Assembly (NCBI RefSeq): GCF_000960475.2
Contig: NZ_JZDQ02000001.1
Location: forward strand, 186,001 to 250,000
Length of the DNA: 64,000 nt
Direction of reading: 5' to 3'
From: Nocardioides luteus
GTDB lineage: Bacteria; Actinomycetota; Actinomycetes; Propionibacteriales; Nocardioidaceae
The position numbers were made by a program, and so were the translations under genes. Below, piece after piece: positions 1-7,469 of this stretch (within the stretch, counting starts at the first letter, position 1; every line of letters begins with the position of its first letter). Under the pieces are notes generated by a model. That model made no database searches. It saw only the letters and a program-made list of their open reading frames with translations, and was not told the origin of the DNA.

Positions 1-1
1 C

Positions 2-1021
2 GACGCCCGCGGGACCTCGACCGGCACCTTCACCCGGGCGAGGATCATCGGCTGCAGCCCACTCGGGGTCTCGGCCGTCGACGAGGCCCGGATCACCATC
101 TCGCAGAGCGTCATCGCCGACGCCGCCGGCGGTGCCGGCATCCAGGGCACGGCGAGCCTGGTGATGAGGCGGTCCGAGCTGCGGGACATGGAGTCGTTCG
201 GCCTGATCGCGATGGCGAACGGCACCCTGGTGGTCGAGGCCAGCGACCTGCTCCGGCCCGGCGACATCGGTGTCATCGGGATCCATGACGCCTTCGTCGA
301 CGTCAGGGACACCGCGGTGAAGGACGCGGCACACATCGGATTCCGTCTGCTCGACAAGTGCAGCGGTCAGATCACCGGGTGCAGCGTGACCGCGGAAACA
401 GGGCTCGCCGTGTCCAAGAACGACTACGTACGCGTCAACGGGCTGACCTCGTCGCTCCGGACGATCACGGACAGCTCGGCGAGCTATCAGGACGCGACGG
501 TACGGCAGGTGACGAACGTCTACGGGCCGTTCGTGCTGGGGGATGCCAACGGCCCGATGGCCTGGGGAAACGGCTCCGTGATTCAGGGCCAGAACAGCGA
601 GGAGAGCTCGATGAGCAGTGGTGGCGGAGACATGCCCTACGTCGGCGGGCCGAACATCCAAGGCGATGCCAGCGGGCAGCTGGCGTGGGGCAATCGGGAG
701 AGCGTCCGGCAGGAGCAGGTCCGCTCGCAGGCGACGGTGAACGAGGCGAGCGACATCGCCACGGTCGTCGCCCAGGTGTTGCAGCAGCTCGGCGCCCTCG
801 GGCTCCCCGACGATGAGTTGAAGGACGCGGTCGCCGAAGGTCGTGCCGTGCTCGCCGAGGTGGCCAAGGAGGAGCCTGACCGCACGGCCGTACGCCGGGG
901 CATCAACTATCTCAAGGGGACCGTGGCCGGGATCGCGGCCGGTATGGCCACCGGCGCGAACCAAGGCGGCGCCGAGATCGGCAAGGAGATCGTCCGCAAC
1001 CTGGGCAGCCTGATCATCTGA
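2..1021 (+). CDS. Right-handed beta-helix protein with repeated GDxxGxxAWGN motif, 5'-truncated by window edge
   Basis: The frame is open from the first base, so the true start lies upstream. The first ~100 visible residues are short repeating strands rich in V, I, G, A and N (e.g. ITISQSVIADAAGGAGIQG), as in right-handed parallel beta-helix proteins. Further on, two copies of a motif (GDANGPMAWGN and GDASGQLAWGN) lie about 40 residues apart. The C-terminal ~90 residues are helical (VVAQVLQQLGALGLPDDEL...), ending in a small-residue stretch (GTVAGIAAGMATGANQGG). Bacterial proteins with a Gly/Asn/Trp repeat followed by a helical tail often accompany signalling or conflict-type N-terminal modules, but that part is outside the window. 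No enzymatic motif is visible and the function is unknown. It is unrelated to the steroid genes downstream. Confidence 0.7.
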   Translation, partial: DARGTSTGTFTRARIIGCSPLGVSAVDEARITISQSVIADAAGGAGIQGTASLVMRRSELRDMESFGLIAMANGTLVVEASDLLRPGDIGVIGIHDAFVDVRDTAVKDAAHIGFRLLDKCSGQITGCSVTAETGLAVSKNDYVRVNGLTSSLRTITDSSASYQDATVRQVTNVYGPFVLGDANGPMAWGNGSVIQGQNSEESSMSSGGGDMPYVGGPNIQGDASGQLAWGNRESVRQEQVRSQATVNEASDIATVVAQVLQQLGALGLPDDELKDAVAEGRAVLAEVAKEEPDRTAVRRGINYLKGTVAGIAAGMATGANQGGAEIGKEIVRNLGSLII

Positions 1022-1049
1022 TTCTGTGGCCAGCCCTCGCGCACCGAAG

Positions 1050-1063
1050 TAGAACACGTTACA
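1050..1063. promoter_or_regulatory. KstR-type operator upstream of the side-chain operon
   Basis: The sequence TAGAACACGTTACA fits TnnAACnnGTTnnA, the operator of the TetR-family cholesterol repressor KstR. It ends 8 bases before the ATG of the fused acyl-CoA dehydrogenase and no ribosome-binding site is visible, so the transcript may be leaderless or very short-leadered. Repression by a KstR encoded elsewhere is inferred. Confidence 0.8.
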
Positions 1064-1071
1064 GTTTCGGC

Positions 1072-3252
1072 ATGGGAGACGAGACGCTCGATGCCGTACG
1101 CAGCGTGGTGGCCGAGGTCCTTGCCCGCGAGTCCGACCGGGGTGACTGGTCGGCCTGGGCGAGCGCCGGCCTGACCGCACTGCCCGTGCCGGAAGCCCAC
1201 GGTGGTGAGGGGTTCGGCCTGACCGAGATCGCGGTGCTGCTGCGGGAGGCCGGGCGCCATGCGGTCCGCGTGCCGGTCTGGGAGACGCTGGCGGTGGGCA
1301 CGCTGACGCTCGCGAGCCACGGGACCGCCGATCAGCAGGCCGCGCTCCTGCCCGGGGTCGCCAGCGGCGAGATCCTGCTGAGCCCGGCGTGGCTCGAGCC
1401 AGGGCGGCCCGAGATCCCGGCTGCGACCTATCGCGACGGCACCGTGAGCGGGCGCAAGACCGGTGTGACGTACGCCGCCGAGAGCTCGCGCCTCCTGGTC
1501 ACCGCGACCGCGGGCGACTCCGGGGTTCCGGCGGTCGTGCTCGTCGACCCGAACGGACCAGGTGTCACGCTCGTTCCGTCGAGCACCTCGGGTGAGGTGC
1601 CGCAGCACACGATCGTGCTCGAGGACGCCCCGGCCGAGCCGCTGGGCGAGGGTGCCTTCGACACCCTGACCGGACTCGCGACCGCCGGGCTGGCGGCGAC
1701 GGCCGCCGGAGTGCTCGCGGGTGCACGCGACCTGACCGCCGGCTACGTCAGCAGCCGCCGGCAGTTCGGCCGGGCGCTCGCCGAGTTCCAGGCGGTCGCC
1801 CTGCAGATGGCCGACGTCTACGTCGCCTCCCGCACGCTCGACCTCGCCGCCGACAACGCGGTGGCCGCGATCGACGCCGGCCGCTCGACACCGACCGACC
1901 TGAGGGTCGCCGCCTACTGGGCCAGCCAGGTCGCGCCGTACTCCTTCCGCACCTGCCACCACCTCCACGGCGGCATGGGGGTCGACGTGACGTACCCGTT
2001 GCTCGGGTTCACCACCTGGGGAACCGACATCGCCCACCTGCTCGACACCCCGGCCGAAGCGGTCCCTGTGGAGGCAGACGCAGACAAGAACCTCGAGCTC
2101 ACCGACGCCCAGCGTGCGCTGAAGGCGGAGGTCAGGGCCTACTTCGAGGGCCTCTCCCACGACGGTGAGCCCGGCGATCCGGGCCCGGAGGGCTCCTGGG
2201 ACCGGCACGGCCCGACCTACCAGAAGCTCATCAAGCAGCTCGGCGACGACGGCTGGATGGGTGTCGGCTGGCCGAAGGAGTACGGCGGCCACGGCCTCGG
2301 CGAGGTCGAGCAGACGATCTTCGCCAACGAGGCGCAGTACGCCGACGTGCACCTGCCGGCGGTGACCCTGCAGACCGTCGGCCCGACGCTGATCCGTTAC
2401 GGCACCGACAAGCAGAAGGAGATGTTCCTCAACCGGATCCTCGCCGGCGAGGTGCACTTCGCGATCGGCTACTCCGAGCCCGAGGCCGGCACCGACCTCG
2501 CCTCGCTGCGCACCACGGCCAGGCGCGATGGCGACCACTACGTCGTCAACGGCCAGAAGCTGTGGACCACCGGCGGTCACGCCGCCGACTTCATCTGGCT
2601 CGCCGTACGCACCGACCCGGACGCCCCGAAGCACAAGGGCATCTCGATCCTGATCGTCGACACCACCGACCCGGGCTTCTCCTGGACCCCGATCATCACC
2701 GCCGACGGCTCCCACCACGTCAACGCGACGTACTTCAACGACGTCCGCGTCCCTGCCGACATGCTGGTGGGGGAGGAGAACCAGGGCTGGAAGCTGATCA
2801 CCACCCAGCTCAACCACGAGCGCGTCATGCTCGGCCCGGCCGGGCGGATCGAAGGTCTGCGCGACCGGGTCCTCCGCTGGGCGCAGACGCACGGCGTCAC
2901 CGACAGCCCGGACGTACGCGCGCTGATCGGGAAGACCACCGCCGTCTTCCGTGTCAACGAGCTGCTCAACTGGGAGGTCGCGCGCGCGGCGGAGCAGGGT
3001 GAGATCGAGGTCGCGGACGCGTCCTCCTCGAAGGTCTTCGCCGCCGACCAGGTCCAGCACCTGCTCGCCGACCTGATCGCCCTCGTCCACCGCCACGGTG
3101 ATCCCGGGGACCCGGTCACGAAGAGCCTGCTCGACTATCTCGACGCCCAGGCGAAGCGCAACCTGGTGCTCACCTTCGGTGGTGGCGTCCAGGAGGTCCA
3201 GCGCGAGCTGATCGCGATGTTCGGCCTCGGGATGCCGAGGGTGCCGCGATGA
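1072..3252 (+). CDS. chsE2-chsE1: Fused acyl-CoA dehydrogenase, FadE28-like half plus FadE29-like half (ChsE2-ChsE1)
   Basis: The 726-residue protein has two complete acyl-CoA dehydrogenase halves joined near residue 345. The N-terminal half resembles FadE28/ChsE2: GLTALPVPEAHGGEG, YVSSRRQFGRALAEFQ, CHHLHGGMGVDVTYP. The C-terminal half resembles FadE29/ChsE1: DRHGPTYQKLIKQLG, LPAVTLQTVGPTL, GEVHFAIGYSEPEAGTDLAS, ending GMPRVPR. In M. tuberculosis these are two adjacent genes (339 and 387 residues) whose products form an alpha2beta2 enzyme that dehydrogenates the propionyl-CoA side chain of 3-oxo-4-pregnene-20-carboxyl-CoA. Here one chain would supply both subunits, with FAD bound between halves. 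The position directly before chsH2, chsH1 and ltp2 matches the mycobacterial igr operon and argues against FadE34, the other two-domain steroid enzyme. The fusion is seen; the substrate is inferred. Confidence 0.9.
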   Translation: MGDETLDAVRSVVAEVLARESDRGDWSAWASAGLTALPVPEAHGGEGFGLTEIAVLLREAGRHAVRVPVWETLAVGTLTLASHGTADQQAALLPGVASGEILLSPAWLEPGRPEIPAATYRDGTVSGRKTGVTYAAESSRLLVTATAGDSGVPAVVLVDPNGPGVTLVPSSTSGEVPQHTIVLEDAPAEPLGEGAFDTLTGLATAGLAATAAGVLAGARDLTAGYVSSRRQFGRALAEFQAVALQMADVYVASRTLDLAADNAVAAIDAGRSTPTDLRVAAYWASQVAPYSFRTCHHLHGGMGVDVTYPLLGFTTWGTDIAHLLDTPAEAVPVEADADKNLELTDAQRALKAEVRAYFEGLSHDGEPGDPGPEGSWDRHGPTYQKLIKQLGDDGWMGVGWPKEYGGHGLGEVEQTIFANEAQYADVHLPAVTLQTVGPTLIRYGTDKQKEMFLNRILAGEVHFAIGYSEPEAGTDLASLRTTARRDGDHYVVNGQKLWTTGGHAADFIWLAVRTDPDAPKHKGISILIVDTTDPGFSWTPIITADGSHHVNATYFNDVRVPADMLVGEENQGWKLITTQLNHERVMLGPAGRIEGLRDRVLRWAQTHGVTDSPDVRALIGKTTAVFRVNELLNWEVARAAEQGEIEVADASSSKVFAADQVQHLLADLIALVHRHGDPGDPVTKSLLDYLDAQAKRNLVLTFGGGVQEVQRELIAMFGLGMPRVPR

Positions 3253-3335
3253 GTGAGCGTCAGCGAGCGACCATGGGATCTTTCATCGGGCCGCGTCCGT
3301 ATTCTGGCGCTCGCGCTACGGAGGTGGCCCGATGA
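3249..3335 (+). other. Possible 28-residue coupling mini-ORF between the dehydrogenase and the MaoC gene
   Basis: The ATG at 3249 overlaps the stop of the dehydrogenase gene (ATGA), and the frame stays open until a TGA that overlaps the next ATG at 3332 (again ATGA). It would encode MSERQRATMGSFIGPRPYSG plus eight residues, with no recognisable domain. Ribosomes finishing the upstream gene could restart here and deliver translation to the next start, which is partly held in a hairpin. It may equally be a chance frame through an inserted repeat. Confidence 0.3.
3283..3335 (+). promoter_or_regulatory. Inverted repeat enclosing the start codon of the MaoC gene
   Basis: TCATCGGGCC (3283-3292) is the exact reverse complement of GGCCCGATGA (3326-3335). 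The right arm includes the ATG at 3332, and the GGAGG ribosome-binding site (3320-3324) lies in the loop next to the stem. In mRNA this could mask the start until a ribosome arriving from upstream opens it. The structure is read from the sequence; the regulatory role is inferred. Confidence 0.45.
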
Positions 3336-3844
3336 GCGGGCCGCTGGTGGATGACGCGGTCCACGAGAAGATCATGGCTGCCGCCGAGGAGATCAAGGCC
3401 TGGGGCGAGGCCGCCGAGCGCGACGCCCGCGACCTGGTCAACCAGCCCACGATCAACAACTGGCTCGAGGCGATGGGTCTCGAGTCCGAGCGCTTCTACC
3501 AGGGCGAGGCTCCGCCGTCGATGGCGCAGGTGTGGACGATGTACGGCCAGGGTGGGAAGCATCCCGACCGTGACCCGCTGCACGCGATGATGAACGTGCT
3601 CACCGACGCCGGATTCCACGGCGTCCTCGGCACCAACTCCGAGCAGACCTACGACCGCTACCTCCGCGTCGGCGAGCAGGTCCGGGTCACCACGGCGCTC
3701 GACTCCGTCGTGGGCCCGAAGAGCACCGGGATGGGCGTCGGCTACTTCGTCACGTCCAGAAGCACGTGGTACGTCGGCGAGGAGCGTGTCGCGAGCATGC
3801 TGTTCCGCGTCCTGAAGTTCATCCCCAAGGGCGGCACGGCATGA
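3332..3844 (+). CDS. chsH2: ChsH2 N-terminal part: stand-alone MaoC-like hydratase subunit
   Basis: The 170-residue protein matches the N-terminal MaoC-like (hot-dog) half of ChsH2: DLVNQPTINNWLEAMG, PPSMAQVWTM, YDRYLRVGEQV, GPKSTGMGVGYFVTS, RVLKFIPKGG. In M. tuberculosis ChsH2 is about 311 residues with a C-terminal DUF35 domain. Here the chain stops after the MaoC fold, and the DUF35 part is a separate gene in another frame with an ATGA overlap at 3841. It should pair with ChsH1 to hydrate the unsaturated three-carbon side-chain CoA ester. Start ATG 3332 has a GGAGG site 7 bases upstream. A sequencing frameshift that split a fused gene cannot be excluded, but both parts have sensible ends and starts. 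Confidence 0.85.
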   Translation: MSGPLVDDAVHEKIMAAAEEIKAWGEAAERDARDLVNQPTINNWLEAMGLESERFYQGEAPPSMAQVWTMYGQGGKHPDRDPLHAMMNVLTDAGFHGVLGTNSEQTYDRYLRVGEQVRVTTALDSVVGPKSTGMGVGYFVTSRSTWYVGEERVASMLFRVLKFIPKGGTA

Positions 3845-4245
3845 GCGGCCCGGTCCGTCCGGTGATCGGCCGGGACAACGCGTACTTCTTCGAGGGCACC
3901 GCCAAGCAGGAGCTCCGGATCCAGAGCTGCAACGCCTGCGGCACCCTGCGGCACCCACCCGGTCCGGCGTGCCTGAGCTGCGACGCGTACGACCGCGGTC
4001 ATGTCGTCGCCCGAGGCGAGGGCACGGTCTACTCGTTCACCGTCATCCATGCGCCCAAGCTGCCCGGCAAGGAGCTTCCGCTCGTGGTGGCGCTGCTCGA
4101 CCTGCCCGAGGGCGTACGCATGGTGGCCGAGGTGACCGGTGTGCCACCCGAGGGCGAGGACGCCCTGCAGATCGGCGAACGGCTGGTCGTCGACTGGAAC
4201 ACGATTGACGAGGAGCTGACGCTCCCGATCTGGAGGCGGCCATGA
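3841..4245 (+). CDS. ChsH2 C-terminal part: stand-alone DUF35 zinc-ribbon/OB-fold protein
   Basis: The 134-residue DUF35 protein has an N-terminal zinc ribbon with four cysteines (CNACG ... ACLSC, spacing C-x2-C-x10-C-x2-C) and an OB-fold with the usual GEGTVYSFTVIHAP and LVVALLDLPEGVRM strands. In the fused form this domain of ChsH2 docks on Ltp2 and is required for its retro-aldolase activity. As a free protein it could still bridge the hydratase and Ltp2, or associate mainly with Ltp2. Start ATG 3841 overlaps the previous stop, and the stop overlaps the chsH1 start at 4242. An upstream in-frame start at 3766 would lie deep inside the MaoC gene and was not used. Confidence 0.85.
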   Translation: MSGPVRPVIGRDNAYFFEGTAKQELRIQSCNACGTLRHPPGPACLSCDAYDRGHVVARGEGTVYSFTVIHAPKLPGKELPLVVALLDLPEGVRMVAEVTGVPPEGEDALQIGERLVVDWNTIDEELTLPIWRRP

Positions 4246-4625
4246 AGCTCGAGACCGGCGAGAAGATCCCGACGTGGGAGCTCCCGATCACTCCGACGCT
4301 GGTCGTCTCGACCGCGCTGGCGACGCGGGACTTCCAAGACGTGCACCACGACCGCGACCGGGCACAGGCTGCCGGCTCGAAGGACATCTTCATGAACATC
4401 CTGACCTCGACGGCGCTGTGCGAGCGCTACGTCACCGACTGGGCGGGGACCGACGTGCAGATCAAGGGGGTCTCGATCCGTCTCGGTGCACCGGCCTACC
4501 CCTACGACACGCTCTCCTTCACCGGCGAGGTCACCGACGTCAGTGACGGGATCGCCACGATCGCCGTCACCGGCAGTGTCTCGCTCGGTGCGCACGTGAC
4601 CGGAACCGTGAGGGTCGCCGCATGA
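4242..4625 (+). CDS. chsH1: Enoyl-CoA hydratase ChsH1 (MaoC-like)
   Basis: The 127-residue single hot-dog protein carries the hydratase-2 signature region (STALATRDFQDVHHDRDRAQ followed by GSKDIFMNILTS), with the Asp and His that act in the catalytic dyad of this fold. Length and sequence agree with M. tuberculosis ChsH1 (129 residues). With the MaoC part of ChsH2 it should add water to the C20-C21/22 double bond made by the dehydrogenase. It overlaps its neighbours by four bases on each side (ATGA), so translation is coupled. Confidence 0.92.
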   Translation: MKLETGEKIPTWELPITPTLVVSTALATRDFQDVHHDRDRAQAAGSKDIFMNILTSTALCERYVTDWAGTDVQIKGVSIRLGAPAYPYDTLSFTGEVTDVSDGIATIAVTGSVSLGAHVTGTVRVAA

Positions 4626-5788
4626 GCCTGAGCGGAAAGGCAGCGATCGTCGGCATCGGCGCGACCGAGTTCTCCAAGGAGTCCGGGCGCTCCGAGCTCC
4701 AGCTCTCGGTCGAGGCAACCAGAGACGCCCTGCAGGACGCCGGGCTCACCCCGGCCGACGTCGACGGGCTGACCACGTTCACCATGGACACCAGCTCCGA
4801 GATCGCCCTCGCCCGCGAGCTCGGCCTCGGCGACCTGCGGTTCTTCTCCCGGATCAACTACGGCGGCGGCGCCGCCTGCGCGACGATCCAGCAGGCCGCG
4901 ATGGCGGTCGCGACGGGTGTCGCGGACGTCGTGGTCGCCTACCGCGGCTTCAACGAGCGCTCGGGCCAGCGGTTCGGCCAGGTGCAGTCCTGGGCCGCCC
5001 AGCAGGTCAACACCAACGGCATCGACAACTCCTGGACCTACCCGCTCGGCCTCTCGACGCCGGCAGCGACCGTGGCGATGCAGGCGCGCCGCTACATGCA
5101 CGACTACGGCGTGACCAGCGCGGACTTCGGCGCCGTCGCCGTCGCCGACCGGCGCCACGCCGCGACCAACCCCGCCGCGTTCTTCTACGGCAAGCCGATC
5201 ACGCTCGAGGACCACCAGGCCTCCCGGATGATCGCCGACCCGCTCCACCTGCTCGACTGCTGCCAGGAGTCCGACGGCGCCGTCGCCATCGTCGTCACCA
5301 GCCCCGAGCGCGCCCGCGACCTGCCGCAGCCGCCGGTCACGATCGCCGCGGCCGCGCAGGGCAGCGCCGCCGACCAGTACGTGATGACCTCCTACTACCG
5401 AGACGAGATCGGCATCCCGGAGATGGGCGTCGTCGCCAAGGACCTCTGGCGCCAGTCCGGCCTCACCCCGGCCGACATCGACACCGCCGTCCTCTACGAC
5501 CACTTCACCCCCTACGTACTCATGCAGCTCGAGGAGCTCGGTTTCTGCGTCAGGGGAGAGGCCAAGGACTTCGTACGCGACGGGGCCATCGAGCTCGGCG
5601 GACGCCTGCCGATCAACACCCATGGCGGCCAGCTCGGCGAGGCCTACCTGCACGGCATGAACGGCATCGCCGAGGGTATACGCCAGGTGCGCGGCACCTC
5701 CGTGAACCAGGTCGCCGGCGCCGCCCATGTGCTCGTGACCGCAGGCACCGGCGTACCCACGAGCGGGCTGGTGCTCTCGGCACCCTGA
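4622..5788 (+). CDS. ltp2: Steroid side-chain retro-aldolase Ltp2
   Basis: The 388-residue thiolase-fold protein matches Ltp2 of the igr operon. Ltp2 cleaves 17-hydroxy-3-oxo-4-pregnene-20-carboxyl-CoA to androstenedione and propionyl-CoA. Visible marks are AAIVGIGATEFSKESG at the N-terminus, the RINYGGGAACATIQQA nucleophile-elbow region, Tyr292 in LYDHFTPY and Tyr342 in GEAYLHG. The two tyrosines sit at the positions proposed as catalytic in the Thermomonospora curvata enzyme. Ltp2 needs a DUF35 partner, which here is the separate protein encoded at 3841-4245. It is the last gene of the operon and is followed by a strong hairpin. Confidence 0.92.
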   Translation: MSLSGKAAIVGIGATEFSKESGRSELQLSVEATRDALQDAGLTPADVDGLTTFTMDTSSEIALARELGLGDLRFFSRINYGGGAACATIQQAAMAVATGVADVVVAYRGFNERSGQRFGQVQSWAAQQVNTNGIDNSWTYPLGLSTPAATVAMQARRYMHDYGVTSADFGAVAVADRRHAATNPAAFFYGKPITLEDHQASRMIADPLHLLDCCQESDGAVAIVVTSPERARDLPQPPVTIAAAAQGSAADQYVMTSYYRDEIGIPEMGVVAKDLWRQSGLTPADIDTAVLYDHFTPYVLMQLEELGFCVRGEAKDFVRDGAIELGGRLPINTHGGQLGEAYLHGMNGIAEGIRQVRGTSVNQVAGAAHVLVTAGTGVPTSGLVLSAP

Positions 5789-5806
5789 TCTGCGCTGAAA
5801 TTTTGC

Positions 5807-5818
5807 GCAAGCTCTTGC
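5807..5818. promoter_or_regulatory. Second possible sugar-repressor half-palindrome
   Basis: GCAAG-CT-CTTGC is a 12-base element whose GCAAG/CTTGC arms recur in the palindrome at 5903-5920. It lies about 85 bases upstream of that site and just before the ltp2 terminator, so it could act as an auxiliary operator for the amylase gene. This is a pattern match only. Confidence 0.3.
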
Positions 5819-5840
5819 ACCCCCGGGCCCGCCCGGGGGT
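5819..5840 (+). terminator. Hairpin terminator after ltp2
   Basis: ACCCCCGGGC and GCCCGGGGGT form a perfect 10-base inverted repeat with a 2-base centre, 30 bases after the ltp2 stop. No T-run follows, as is common for actinobacterial hairpin terminators. Confidence 0.65.
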
Positions 5841-5869
5841 GCTGCTGTGAGTTGCCTCCCCTTCAGGGG

Positions 5870-5920
5870 TTGACGTGTGACCGGCATCACTCATACGGTC
5901 AGGCTGCAAGATCTTGCAGC
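5870..5920 (+). promoter_or_regulatory. Amylase promoter with MalR/LacI-type operator palindrome
   Basis: A TTGACG hexamer (5870-5875) and TACGGT (5894-5899) are spaced by 18 bases and could be -35 and -10. Immediately downstream is an 18-base perfect palindrome, GCTGCAAGATCTTGCAGC (5903-5920), covering the expected transcription start. CTTGCAG-type repeats are the binding element of MalR, the LacI-family maltose repressor of streptomycete amylase genes. Maltose-inducible repression is inferred from that family knowledge; the regulator is not in the window. Confidence 0.6.
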
Positions 5921-5993
5921 AAGATTCAGCCGCGTCGTGTCACCCCACACCCCCATCCGGACACGGCGCGTTGCCTTCGACCTAGGAGGAACC

Positions 5994-7382
5994 ATGGCTC
6001 TCAAGTCCATGGCTGCCGCACTTGCCCTCTCGGCGGGAGCTGCTGTCGCGCTCACGATCCCGGTCTCGGCCCCGGCACAGGCCGCGCCGCCGGGAGACAA
6101 GGACGTCACCGCGGTGATGTTCGAGTGGAACTTCGCCTCGGTGGCCAAGGAGTGCACCAGCACCCTGGGCCCGGCCGGCTACGGCTACGTCCAGGTGTCA
6201 CCGCCCCAGGAGCACATCCAGGGGTCCCAGTGGTGGACGTCCTACCAGCCCGTCAGCTACAAGATCGCGGGCCGTCTCGGCGACCGCACCGCCTTCAAGA
6301 ACATGGTCGACACCTGCCACGCCGCCGGCGTGAAGGTCGTCGCCGACTCCGTCATCAACCACATGTCCGCGGGCTCCGGCACCGGCACCGGCGGCTCCTC
6401 CTACAGCAAGTACGCCTACCCCGGTCTCTACTCGAGCTACGACCTCGACAACTGCACCGCCACGATCAGCAACTACCAGGACCGCTTCAACGTCCAGGAG
6501 TGCGAGCTGGTCGGCCTCGCCGACCTCGACACCGGCGAGGACTACGTCCGCGGCAAGATCGCCGGCTACCTCAACGACCTGCTCTCGCTCGGCGTCGACG
6601 GCTTCCGGATCGACGCCGCCAAGCACATGGCCGCCTCCGACCTGGCCAACATCAAGTCCCGGCTGAGCAACCCGAACGTCTACTGGAAGCAGGAGGCCAT
6701 CTACGGCGCGGGGGAGGCGGTCTCGCCGAGTGAGTACCTCGGCAACGGCGACGTCCAGGAGTTCCGCTACGCCCGCGACCTGAAGCGCGTCTTCAACAAC
6801 GAGAACCTCGCCTACCTGAAGAACTACGGCGAGGGCTGGGGCTACATGTCCTCGGGCAGCTCAGGGGTCTTCGTCGACAACCACGACACCGAGCGCGGCG
6901 GCGACACCCTCAACTACAAGGACGGCGCCAACTACACGCTGGCCAACGTCTTCATGCTGGCCTGGCCCTACGGCTCACCGGACATCAACTCCGGCTACGA
7001 GTGGAGCGACAAGGACGCCGGCCCGCCCAACGGCGGTGCGGTCACCGCCTGCTGGCAGGACGGCTGGAAGTGCCAGCACGCCTGGCCGGAGATCAAGAAG
7101 ATGGTCGCCTTCCGCAACACCGCCCGGGGCCAGGCCGTCACCGACTGGTGGGACAACGGCGGCGACCAGATCGCCTTCGGCCGCGGCAGCAAGGCGTACG
7201 TCGCGATCAACCACGAGACCTTCTCCCTCACCCGCACCTTCCAGACGTCGCTGGCCGCGGGCACCTATTGCGACGTACAGAGCGGCAGGAGCGTCACCGT
7301 GAACGGCTCCGGCCAGTTCACCGCCACCCTCGGGGCCAACACCGCCCTCGCGCTGCACGTCGGCGCGATGAGCTGCAGCTGA
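5994..7382 (+). CDS. Secreted alpha-amylase (GH13, Streptomyces type)
   Basis: The 462-residue enzyme starts at ATG 5994 after AGGAGGA. An in-frame start at 5877 would add 39 residues ahead of the signal peptide and was rejected. The signal peptide has an A-rich core and likely cleavage after AQA (residue ~30). The GH13 catalytic residues are visible: Asp207 in [10 protein letters not shown], Glu234 in KQEAIYG and Asp298 in [16 protein letters not shown] is conserved region I. The last ~80 residues form the all-beta C-terminal domain. It should hydrolyse starch outside the cell to maltodextrins. There is no separate starch-binding domain. It forms an amylolytic pair with the next gene, from which it is separated by a hairpin. 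Confidence 0.93.
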   Translation: MALKSMAAALALSAGAAVALTIPVSAPAQAAPPGDKDVTAVMFEWNFASVAKECTSTLGPAGYGYVQVSPPQEHIQGSQWWTSYQPVSYKIAGRLGDRTAFKNMVDTCHAAGVKVVADSVINHMSAGSGTGTGGSSYSKYAYPGLYSSYDLDNCTATISNYQDRFNVQECELVGLADLDTGEDYVRGKIAGYLNDLLSLGVDGFRIDAAKHMAASDLANIKSRLSNPNVYWKQEAIYGAGEAVSPSEYLGNGDVQEFRYARDLKRVFNNENLAYLKNYGEGWGYMSSGSSGVFVDNHDTERGGDTLNYKDGANYTLANVFMLAWPYGSPDINSGYEWSDKDAGPPNGGAVTACWQDGWKCQHAWPEIKKMVAFRNTARGQAVTDWWDNGGDQIAFGRGSKAYVAINHETFSLTRTFQTSLAAGTYCDVQSGRSVTVNGSGQFTATLGANTALALHVGAMSCS

Positions 7383-7390
7383 TCCGACCT

Positions 7391-7432
7391 CCGGCCGTCC
7401 GGCGCCGCCCCCCATGGGCGCCGGACGGCCGG
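7391..7432 (+). terminator. Hairpin between amylase and amylopullulanase genes
   Basis: A 16-base perfect inverted repeat (7391-7406 against 7417-7432) with a 10-base loop starts 8 bases after the amylase stop. It is a strong terminator or attenuator, so read-through into the next gene may be limited. No clear promoter hexamers were seen in the remaining 37 bases. Confidence 0.65.
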
Positions 7433-7469
7433 TCACCCCACCCCCGCACAACCAGAGAGGCCTTCAACG

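Noticed and set aside
907..3096. 729-residue antisense frame over the fused dehydrogenase gene
   Set aside because: Arg/Gly/Asp-rich shadow of a clearly coding gene; no motif or ribosome-binding site.
1072..3252. Calling the two-domain dehydrogenase FadE34
   Set aside because: FadE34 is also two-domain, but both halves here read like FadE28 and FadE29, and the next genes are chsH2, chsH1 and ltp2 as in the igr operon.
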